Positions 15,514 to 22,203 of a stretch of 22,203 nt of DNA are shown here, in pieces. Position 1 is the first letter of the stretch, and the number at the start of each line of letters is the position of its first letter. This DNA is from Urbifossiella sp043733485. Lineage in GTDB: Bacteria; Planctomycetota; Planctomycetia; Gemmatales; Gemmataceae. Below the pieces are notes generated by a model that was not told the DNA's origin, ran no database searches, and saw nothing but the letters and a program-made list of their open reading frames with translations. The stretch is from contig JAYTGN010000350.1 in the NCBI GenBank assembly GCA_043733485.1, positions 1 to 22,203 on the forward strand, written 5' to 3'. The position numbers and the translations under genes were made by a program.

Positions 15514-17392
15514 TCAAGCCCCGTCGATCCGAATCCGCAGCAATTTCACCGAGTTAAGGAACACCAATACGTCCGGCCCCAGATGGAGAATCGCAGCCTG
15601 GATCGGACCGATCCAGCCCAACAAGGCTGCTGTGATCCCGCAGACGTGAACAATACCGACGCCTACGATCAGATTTTCTTGAATCGTGCGATAAGCCCTT
15701 CGTGCGATGGCGCGAGCGCTAACGATTTTGGCCAGGTCGTCCGTCATCAACGCGATGTCGGCCGCTTCGAGCGCTGCCTGGGTGCCGCCTCCCCCCATGG
15801 CGATGCCGACATCGGCGCGGGCCAGGGCGGGCGCGTCGTTGATGCCGTCGCCGATCATCGCAACCCTGAAGCCCTGCTTCTGCAAGTCGGCGATGGCGGC
15901 GACCTTGTCCTCGGGCATCAGGTCGGCACGCACGTCGTCCACGCCCAGTGCCGACGCGACCGCGCGGGCCGTGGCGGCGTTGTCGCCGGTCAGCATCACA
16001 ACGCGCTTCACCCCCCGTGGCCTTTAGTTGGTCGAGCGCCTCCCGCGCGCCCGACCGCAACGTGTCGGCGATGACGACGACGCCCGCCAGCCGTCCGTCC
16101 ACGGCGACGTGGACCGGCGTTTCCCCACCGGGTTCCGCGGCGTCGGGAACGGCCACACCGTTTTCCCTCAGCAGCGCCGGGTTCCCCACAAGCAGTGCCT
16201 TCCCGGCGACGGTAGCCTTCACCCCACGCCCCCGCACTTCCTCGAAGGCGTCCGGCTCCGGGGTGCCCGCGTTCCGCCGGGTCGCGTATTCCACGACGGC
16301 TTTCGCCAGAGGGTGTGCGGAGCGTCGGTCGGCGGCGGCGGCCAGGCGCAGCAGTTCGGATTCCGGAAACGCCGGGTCGCGCGACTCGACCCGCACCACC
16401 TCGGGCTTGTTGGCCGTCAGCGTGCCGGTTTTGTCGAACACCATCGCGTCCACCTTGGCGAGCGATTCGAGATGAATGGCACCCTTGACCAAGATGCCGC
16501 TCCGGGCAGCGCGGGCGATGGCGGCGATCATGACCAGCGGAGTGGCCAGCCCCAGTTCGGCGGGCGAGGTGAAGATCATCAAGGTGACGATGGTCCGCAC
16601 GTCGCGGGTGACGAGGTAGACCACGACCAAGAAGACGAACACAATGGGGATCAGCCACGACGCCACCTTGTCGGCCAGCTTCTGCACCGGAGCCTGCTGG
16701 GCCTCCGCCCCTTCGACCATCGCGATGATCCGCGCGAAGGTGGTATCGCCGCCGAGCTTCTCGGTCACGATGTCCAAAGCGCCTCCTGCCACCACCGTCC
16801 CGGCGAACACCGACGCGCCGGCGGTTTTTTCTTTCGGCAGGCTCTCGCCTGTGATGGGCGCTTCGTTGACCGAAGCCGCGCCCCCGACAACCTTCCCGTC
16901 GACGGGGATCTTCTCACCTGTGCGAACCAGCACGACATCGCCGATCCGCAGTTCGGCAAGTGGCACGCTCCGCTCGCCGCCGGCATCACGGACGAGGGCG
17001 ACCTGTGGCACCGAACCGATCAACGACTTAATGGATGCGCGGGCCCGGTCAGTATTCAGTTCGGCGATGAACTCGGCGATGAGGATGATCACCATCAGCA
17101 CCGCGCCGGCGACCGTTTCGCCACCGAACACCGCGACCAGGGTCGCCACGGTGACGAAAATCTCCGTCCCAATCTTGCGCTCGCGGACGAGGTCGTGAAG
17201 GCCAGTCTTGACGAGCGGGTAAAGTCCGACGGCGACCGCCACCCAGAGGGCTTGCAGAGGCACCAACTCCTGTCAGTAGAGCAGCGCGATGAGTCCGGTG
17301 AGCACGATGCGGCCGATCTCGACCCATCGTTCCCGTGTCAGGAGAGTTCGAAGGGAAGTTGCGGCGGGGATGTGTTTGGTCGGATCGGACAT
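15514..17392 (-). pseudogene. P1B-type heavy-metal ATPase, broken by in-frame TGA and a frameshift
   Basis: A transition-metal efflux pump of the inner membrane. Motifs are TGES in PITGESLPKEK, DKTGTLT (phosphorylated Asp, codon at about 16433-16435), the P1B-specific HP in RSAHPLAKAVV, and GDGINDAP. The metal-site position in the sixth membrane segment reads SPAELGLATP, not CPC, CPH or SPC. No N-terminal metal-binding domain is present. The start is ATG 17392 (MSDPTKH). At 17273-17275 an in-frame TGA replaces what is probably Trp (ALLY-stop-QELVPL). At 16011-16016 a run of six C (six G on the coding strand) shifts the frame: with five G the sequence reads ATGVKRVVMLTGDN. Without both lesions the protein would be about 625 residues, normal for the family. 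As read, no intact pump can be made. Confidence 0.88.
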
Positions 17393-17466
17393 CGGTAGTA
17401 CCGTGATGAATGGGCCGGGGTCGGGTCCACGGGCCATGTTGAAAAGCAGATACCCGCGACACGCTG

Positions 17467-17595
17467 CTGAATCGCCTTGGGCCAAGGTGAAGCGGGTTGT
17501 GCAGGTCGGGCTTTGCCCCACATGGAGAGCGTGTGCCGAGCACAGTTCGACCTACGAAATCCAATCCCGCTACACCTTGGCCGAATGGGATTCAG
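17467..17595. repeat. Imperfect palindromic element, MITE- or REP-like, 129 bp
   Basis: Two 30-bp arms (17467-17496 and 17566-17595) are inverted copies matching at 26 of 30 positions. Both contain GGCCAAGGTG and AGCGGG. The inner parts also share AGGTCG in inverted orientation, so the arms may be diverged copies of one dispersed repeat. It fills much of the gap between the broken ATPase and the fused adaptor gene and ends four bases before the adaptor stop codon. Confidence 0.6.
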
Positions 17596-17598
17596 TCG

Positions 17599-18747
17599 TT
17601 ACTCCTTGAACTCGCCCTTTGTAGGCTTGCCGCCGATCTCGCCGAGGACCACTCCCTCGAAGTCAGCGACGTTGCCCACACCCGGATCGGTGCCGACGAA
17701 CTTGGAGGCTTTCCCGTCCTTGGCATCCACTGGCTTGAGCGCGATCGTCATGGCCGGAACGACCTTGCCCTTGTCGGCTCCTTCCTTGACCTTCGTCTCC
17801 TTGATGGACAGGGTGAACTCCTTGGCCGCAACCGGCTCCGTCGGCCAGTCCTTCTCCTTCTTGCCCTCCACGCTCTTCAGGAAAAGAATCGTCACTTCCT
17901 TCTTCGAGTGATCGACGGTGAACTCGGCGTGGTACTTACCCAGGTCGAACGTGACTCCGCCGTTCGGCCCATTGCCGTGCGGAGGATGGTCGTCGGCCTC
18001 GCCGCCGCCCTTCTTCTGTTCGACCTTGGTCGGCAAAATTTGGTTCTCGACTTCGATGATGCGGGCCTCGGAGACCGCGCCAGCGGAGGAGACGAGAAGT
18101 TTCAGTTGAGCCCGAGCGAGCTTGATATCCAGGGTCGCCTTGAAGAGTTCCGTCTGCGTCAGATGCAGCGACTCGCTCAGCAGCTTGAATGTGAAAAGGA
18201 CTTCGCCGGGGCGCACGGTGTCGCCGGGAACGCAAGCGATCCGAGCGATCACGCCCGCGGCCGGGGCAACGATGCTTCGATCGCTCAGGCCTGGCCGGTC
18301 CACGACCATGCCCGGCACCTGAATCGACTTCCAAAATGTCTGAGCCTTCAAGGGCTTCGCAGTCAGTCCGAGGTTCTGCTGAGCCTGTTCGTTGACGATA
18401 ACTTTGCTGGTCGGCGTTCCGAGTTCACCGGCCGCTTCCGCCGGCTCCACAGTTTTGGGCGACGAGAGATAGTGCAACCACTGGACGCGCGTGGCGTACC
18501 CGACAAACGCAAGACCCGAAAGAACCGCAACGATGACGAACGGTCGAATGGCTCGCCAAATCTTCCTGGGAGTTCCCCTCTGCACGGCCACGGAAGACGC
18601 GGATGACGGTTCCGAAGCGTCACTGGGCCGCTTGGAGGTGTCAATTTCGGTTGTTGTGATGAAGGTCGTGACGGAGCGAGTCCGACCACCGGCTGCGAGC
18701 GCAGCGGCTAGATGAGAAGTGCGAGGTGGCGCAGATAGCGTGGACAA
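17599..18747 (-). CDS. Truncated CzcB/CusB-like periplasmic adaptor fused to a small C-terminal module
   Basis: The first part is an RND-type metal-efflux membrane fusion protein: an anchor (FVIVAVLSGLAFVGYA, about 71-86), the half-lipoyl segment (APAAGVIARIACVPGDTVRPGE, about 161-182) and the first hairpin helix (TQTELFKATLDIKLARAQLKLL). It stops near residue 237 (EVENQI) before the second helix, second lipoyl half and beta-barrel. From about residue 238 (LPTKVEQKKGGG to GKPTKGEFKE) it continues as a His/Gly-rich linker and a small domain that I believe is normally a separate protein near metal-efflux genes in planctomycetes. An in-frame deletion fusing two genes is the simplest explanation. 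The start is uncertain: TTG 18747 has no ribosome-binding site and lies inside the upstream gene; family-like sequence begins near TEIDTSKRP. A 6-bp hairpin (18692-18705) lies in this leader. The fused product cannot make a normal adaptor. Confidence 0.65.
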   Translation of the reverse strand: MSTLSAPPRTSHLAAALAAGGRTRSVTTFITTTEIDTSKRPSDASEPSSASSVAVQRGTPRKIWRAIRPFVIVAVLSGLAFVGYATRVQWLHYLSSPKTVEPAEAAGELGTPTSKVIVNEQAQQNLGLTAKPLKAQTFWKSIQVPGMVVDRPGLSDRSIVAPAAGVIARIACVPGDTVRPGEVLFTFKLLSESLHLTQTELFKATLDIKLARAQLKLLVSSAGAVSEARIIEVENQILPTKVEQKKGGGEADDHPPHGNGPNGGVTFDLGKYHAEFTVDHSKKEVTILFLKSVEGKKEKDWPTEPVAAKEFTLSIKETKVKEGADKGKVVPAMTIALKPVDAKDGKASKFVGTDPGVGNVADFEGVVLGEIGGKPTKGEFKE

Positions 18748-19163
18748 TCAAAGATCGGAGAAGGCGGCGGATGCGGTCGCTGAGCGAAACTCGAATGGAA
18801 TGAGAAGGAAGCGAGAAACGATGTGGGCACCAATGCCATGCATTCGAGCGAAATCGCTGCACCGTCCTCGATGGAAGATCGCTCGGGAGCGATGAGATTC
18901 ATCTGGATGTAAACGGCGTCTACATCATGGCTTGGCGATGGATCCTGATGCTGTGGTGTCGCCAGGCTCAACAGACCGTTCTCATCCGCTTCATGGTGAT
19001 GGCCATTCGGCCCGTGATGATGCCGATGCGATTCGGATGCGAGATGCAGATGAGGGCGCGCGTGATCGACTGGCTGACCGTGTTGGTGAGTGTGCCCCAG
19101 CGTCGCCGCCGAAGGCAGCAGCAGGCACGGGAGCAGTGAAATTGTGACCAATCGGCGAAACAT
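18708..19163 (-). CDS. Histidine-rich exported protein, possible metal-binding
   Basis: A 151-residue protein with a signal peptide (MFRRLVTISLLPCLLLPSAATLG) and a His-rich stretch (residues 24-57, including HTHQHG and HRHHHG) that could bind metal ions in the periplasm. The rest is low in recognisable motifs and ends with FDCPRYLRHLALLI. I chose the ATG at 19163, where the signal peptide starts, over an upstream GTG. It lies next to the adaptor gene and upstream of it in transcription, as expected for a periplasmic metal buffer or sensor in an efflux operon. A promoter candidate lies 70 bases upstream. Confidence 0.65.
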   Translation of the reverse strand: MFRRLVTISLLPCLLLPSAATLGHTHQHGQPVDHARPHLHLASESHRHHHGPNGHHHEADENGLLSLATPQHQDPSPSHDVDAVYIQMNLIAPERSSIEDGAAISLECMALVPTSFLASFSFHSSFAQRPHPPPSPIFDCPRYLRHLALLI

Positions 19164-19232
19164 TGCTTGCTTCGAGAGTGCCACCAGCACGCGAATGACA
19201 CAGTTCACAAGAACTTCGAGGCTGGTGAGAGG

Positions 19233-19261
19233 AGTTTACTCGTTAATCAATCGTGATTCAA
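19233..19261 (-). promoter_or_regulatory. Candidate sigma-70-type promoter for the His-rich gene
   Basis: On the minus strand, TTGAAT (complement of 19256-19261) and TAAACT (complement of 19233-19238) are 17 bases apart and match the -35 and -10 boxes at 4 of 6 positions each. The spacing is ideal and the ATG lies 70 bases downstream. The surrounding 190-bp gap (19164-19354) is AT-richer than its neighbours and contains no gene. Confidence 0.4.
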
Positions 19262-19354
19262 CCGCTTCTCGACTCCCGCAAAAACACAAGGTCACGCAAG
19301 TCCCCCCATGTGAGAGACATCGTCACTCCGACTATTTGTGCGCAAGCTCGCGGC

Positions 19355-19801
19355 CTAGGGTTTGAAGTACCCGTAGCCCTCGTGCTGCTTGCGGATGACT
19401 TCGACCGCGCCCGAGGGAACTGTTGCGATGCCGGGGAGAAGATTCTCCTTCGGGATCGACTTGTCCCGCAGGGTGTTCTCGCAGGCGGCGAACCGGACGC
19501 CCTCCTTGACGAGCCGGGCGACCTCGTCCGCGTGTTCGCTCTTGTCCTTGACCAGCAGCCCGATTCCGCCGCCGTGACAGACGACCACGATCTCCGCCCC
19601 CTTTTCCTCCTTCAAGATGTTGGCGACGTTCTTCAGCCCGTGCTTCTGCCGTTCACTGTCGGTGAAGTTGATGTGGACGACGGCCTTCAACATGGGTTTT
19701 CCTCCTTCGGGTGCCTTGGCACGATCATGGGACTCGCCTCGCAACCCCAGCCAGACGGTGAGGCCGACGGCGAACAGCGCCAACGGAATGAAACGCTTCA
19801 T
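19355..19801 (-). CDS. DsrE/DsrF-like protein with N-terminal membrane or signal segment
   Basis: A 148-residue protein. A hydrophobic N-terminus (MKRFIPLALFAVGLTVWLGL) anchors or exports it. The remainder has the DsrE-family alternation: KAVVHINFTDS, a helix with NVANILKEE, then AEIVVVCHGGGIGLLV and FAACENTLRDK, with Cys residues in both strand ends (VCHGGG and AACENT). DsrE-like proteins carry or bind sulfur species and often sit with rhodanese and MBL-fold proteins, as here. The ATG at 19801 has GAGGG seven bases upstream and starts 26 bases after the nucleotidase stop, so they share a transcript. This gene looks intact. Confidence 0.82.
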   Translation of the reverse strand: MKRFIPLALFAVGLTVWLGLRGESHDRAKAPEGGKPMLKAVVHINFTDSERQKHGLKNVANILKEEKGAEIVVVCHGGGIGLLVKDKSEHADEVARLVKEGVRFAACENTLRDKSIPKENLLPGIATVPSGAVEVIRKQHEGYGYFKP

Positions 19802-19827
19802 CACACTGCCCTCGTTCGAGTTTCTTG

Positions 19828-21186
19828 TCACTTTGGTTTGGTCATGGCGACCTTCTCGATGCGGCCCGTCGTGGGCGTGGCGACCGGCGAGTTCTTCTCG
19901 AACCAACGTCGAATCGTCTCGTACTGCGAGCCGTGTTCGGCCCGCTTCCCGCCCTTCGTGAGCGTCCGGTAGTTGTGCCCGCCGCCGGCCAGCATCGAGT
20001 TCGTGACGACCGTGTACTCGGCCATCGGCTCCCACTTGCCCCCGACCCGCTCGACGTGCCAGACCCGGTGCCCCTTCGCCAGCGCCGGGTCGTACCGGAA
20101 CTTGATGCCGCCGAGTTGGATCATGCCGCCGACCTTCGTGGCCGGGTCGTCGGTGAACGTGTTCTCGACTGCCTGTTCCAGCACTTCGATAACCTGCGTG
20201 CCGGAAAGCCGCATGGTGACGACCTTGCCTTCGTGGGGCACCATCTGCCGCAGTTGGGCCGCCGTCACGGGGCCGGGCGGGATCGCCACCCCATACCCAC
20301 CGCCCGGCAACAGGGCGATGTCGGCCTTCGTTGCTTCTCGAAGGATGTCGGCGAACAGGGAGTCGATGGGCGACTCCTGGTCCCGCTTGTGCGCTTCCTG
20401 CCCGGCCAGCGTTTGCGCCCGCACCAGCCAGCCCGACGCCTTACCAATCACCTCGTCCAGCGCCTTGCGATGGGGATCGAGCAGTTCCTCGACGAACCGC
20501 TCGGCCGCGGCGTCGGCGGGAATCTTGTCGTGGTCCAGCGGGACCAGTGTGCGGCGGTGGGCTGTGATCTTTCCTTTCTCAATTGTCAGGTCCAACCGAC
20601 CCAGATCGGAGCCGTGCGCCCCGGCCTGCACGATGAGCGTTCCGCCGACCCTCTCGACCTTCTCCATTCGGTTGTGGCTGTGACCGCCCACGACCACGTC
20701 GATCCCCTCGACCGCCTTGGCAAGCACTTTGTCGCCGCCCAGACCGAGGTGCGAGAGGACAACGATTACTTCCGCCCCGTCGTCCCGCATCTTGGGGAGG
20801 CATGTCTTGACAGCCTGCACGGGGTCTTGGAACTCGACCTCTGCGACGTTCTTCGCCGCCGTCGTCCACGCGGTTTTCGGGTACGCCAACCCGAGTATGC
20901 CGACGGACACGCCGCCCACCTGCTTCACGACGTAGGGCTTGGTGAACAACTTACCCCCCTTCCGCTCGACGAGGTTGGCGGCGACCGTCGGGAACTTCGC
21001 CTCACCCATGCGCTCCCGCAACGCTTCCGTGCCGAAGTCCGGCTCGTGGTTGCCGATTGTCAGAGCGTCGTAGCCCAGAAGGTTCAGTGCGGCGATCAGC
21101 GCCTTCCCGTGCGTCAAGTCGGCGATCATCGTGTCGCCGAGCAGGTCGCCGGCGTCCAGCAAGATGACGCCCTCGCCGGCTTCCAT
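19828..21186 (-). pseudogene. 5'-nucleotidase/SoxB-like metallophosphoesterase, N-terminally truncated
   Basis: The sequence has the metallophosphatase core (LLDAGDLLGD at about 9-18, GNHEPDFG at 45-52, VLSHLGLGGD, GGHSH at 167-171) and the 5'-nucleotidase C-terminal domain (SPIDSLFADILREA, then LLPGGGYGVAI and VVTMRLSGTQVIEVLEQA). The first metal-binding motif, Asp-x-His near the N-terminus of the family, is absent: the open frame starts at ATG 21186, just two or three codons inside what looks like family sequence (AQARMEAGEGVILLDAGD). Just upstream, the other reading frame is the MBL-fold gene. The missing segment was probably lost by the deletion whose junction lies near 21,197. Without one metal ligand set the enzyme is probably inactive. 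It is followed by dsrE-like with 26 bases between. Confidence 0.8.
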
Positions 21187-22057
21187 GCGAGCCTGGGCCG
21201 CCGAACGACAGCATCTGGCGGTTGTCCACCAGTTGTACGTCCCCCTTGCCGACGGCCTGTTCGAACAGCTTCGGAGCCATCGCCGGACAGGTCGGCAGCC
21301 GTCCCAGCACCGCCGGACCTTCGGCGTTCTCCTTCTTCATCCGCGGGTAGTACACCGGCTCGGGCGGGGCGGTGAACAGGACGTACTCGATGAACTTGGC
21401 CTCGTCCTGGAACTGGAGGGCCGGGTTGTTCTTCCGCTCGTACCCGATGGTGGTGACGAGGCGGTCGCTGATGTTCGCCCCGCACGGCGAGCCGGCCCCG
21501 TGGGCCGGGTGAACGCGCACGTCGTCCGGCAACTTCAGGTAGAAGCCGTAGATCGACTTGTAGAGTTGCTTGGCCAGCCCGCCGGTCTGATCGTCGCCCA
21601 AGAGATCCGGGCGACCCACCGAGTTGGCGAACAGGCAGTCCCCGCTGAAAATGGCGAACGGCTGATCGGGGTGGTTGCTCTCGGCGGCGAGGTAGGACAT
21701 ATGTTCGGGAGTGTGGCCGGGGGTGTGCTTGGCGGTCAGGATCACCCGCCCGAGGTCGATCTTGTCGCCATCTTTGAGCTTTTCGTGGGGGAAACCGTAC
21801 TTCGCACCGCCCTCCGCACTCACGCACACTTGGGCGGTCCCGGTGCGGTCGGCCAACTCCCGGCAGCCGGACACCAGGTCCGCGTGGATGTGCGTCTCCA
21901 GAGTGTGGGTGATGGTTAGTTTGTGCTTGCGGGCCAGTTCGACATAAATGTCGATGTCCCGGCGTGGGTCGATGACGGCAGCCTTGCCGGTCGCCTTGTC
22001 GCCGATCAGGTACGAGAGTTCGGCTACCCCCTCCGTGAGGACCGTCTCGAAGATCAT
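21002..22057 (-). pseudogene. MBL-fold/rhodanese (persulfide dioxygenase-like) protein, C-terminally truncated
   Basis: The first 287 residues match an MBL-fold hydrolase of the persulfide dioxygenase/Blh style: THIHADLVSG (about 55-64), HTPGHTPEHMSY (111-122), GDCLFANSVGRPDLLG (139-154) and HPAHGAGSPCG (183-193). The rhodanese domain has just started (VQLVDNRQMLSFGG) when homology ends. The remaining residues (PGSHGSRRGRHL onward) are the nucleotidase gene read out of frame, so the real gene fragment covers 21197-22057. The family is normally about 450-480 residues. The frame upstream of ATG 22057 also reads protein-like (SNLIAADTKPQVAPPAS) back to a TGA at 22112-22114 with no ATG, GTG or TTG, so the true start may be lost too. 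Function when intact: oxidation or transfer of sulfane sulfur. Confidence 0.75.
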
Positions 22058-22118
22058 GCTCGCCGGCGGGGCGACCTGCGGCTTGGTGTCCGCCGCAATC
22101 AGGTTACTAGATCACCCT

Positions 22119-22168
22119 GGCTGAATCCATGTGCCACCAATCAAGGAAAGTGCCAGACTCCTTCAGCC
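22119..22168. repeat. REP-like inverted repeat upstream of the MBL gene
   Basis: GGCTGAA (22119-22125) and TTCAGCC (22162-22168) form a 7-bp inverted pair around a second, alternative hairpin (AAGGA 22143-22147 with TCCTT 22159-22163). The loop holds GTGCCAGAC, and GTGCCAC occurs nearby, giving the look of REP-type repeats spread by small transposases. No transposase gene is visible in the window. The stretch 22115-22203 holds no gene I can support. Confidence 0.45.
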
Positions 22169-22203
22169 CATAACCCGCTTCAGAGCGGACCCTGCCGAGC
22201 AGA

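Noticed and set aside
15230..15517. Minus-strand 95-codon frame with some protein-like sequence
   Set aside because: No plausible start near the protein-like part; the frame begins inside the ATPase tail and the module relic.
16028..17398. Plus-strand open frame of 456 codons
   Set aside because: Antisense to the ATPase; rich in Asp/His/Arg with no family features.
19825..21375. Plus-strand open frame of 516 codons
   Set aside because: Antisense to the nucleotidase and MBL genes.
1..22203. tRNA or rRNA genes as integration target
   Set aside because: I found no cloverleaf or rRNA-like segment, including near the presumed element boundary.

Overview
The window is GC-rich and essentially every supportable gene lies on the minus strand. 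Protein style (NrS-1-type primase with a DUF3987 helicase-like region, CzcB-like adaptor with a small C-terminal module ending GEFKE, MBL-rhodanese/DsrE/5'-nucleotidase cluster, short palindromic repeats) suggests a planctomycete, probably Gemmataceae. This is inference from protein character only; no rRNA or tRNA is present to test it.

Region A (about 1 to 15,470) reads as an integrative genetic element. Reading in the direction of transcription (high to low coordinates) it carries a tyrosine recombinase (13404-15131), a tiny basic protein (13144-13293) coupled to a phospholipase D-like protein (12512-13144), a helical HTH protein that could be a small-terminase relative (12151-12549), two small unknown proteins, and a tightly coupled type I restriction-modification operon (hsdM, hsdS, an unknown 182-aa gene, hsdR). 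After that come a 66-aa zinc-ribbon-like protein, a 439-aa unknown protein, an excisionase-like HTH protein and a 900-aa primase/helicase-like replication protein. Integrase, excisionase-like HTH, primase and a possible TerS with defence cargo is the plan of a phage satellite or replicating island. The low-coordinate end of the element is not in the window. hsdR carries a single-base frameshift close to its 3' end.

Region B (about 15,470 to 22,203) is a metal/sulfur-stress neighbourhood with many signs of decay. It holds a P1B-type ATPase broken by an in-frame TGA and a homopolymer frameshift, a truncated CzcB-like adaptor fused to an unrelated small module, a His-rich exported protein, an intact DsrE-like protein, a 5'-nucleotidase lacking its N-terminus, and an MBL-fold/rhodanese protein lacking its C-terminus. 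The last two meet at one apparent deletion junction near 21,197. Palindromic repeats (17467-17595, 22119-22168) and a short direct repeat flanking the ATPase (15484-15505 and 17779-17800) lie beside these breaks and may explain them.

The most promising new biology is the satellite-like island with its coupled small genes, the nested stem-loop leader at 4511-4557, and the unexplained gene between hsdS and hsdR. The repeated one-base lesions could also be sequencing or assembly errors and need read-level checking.
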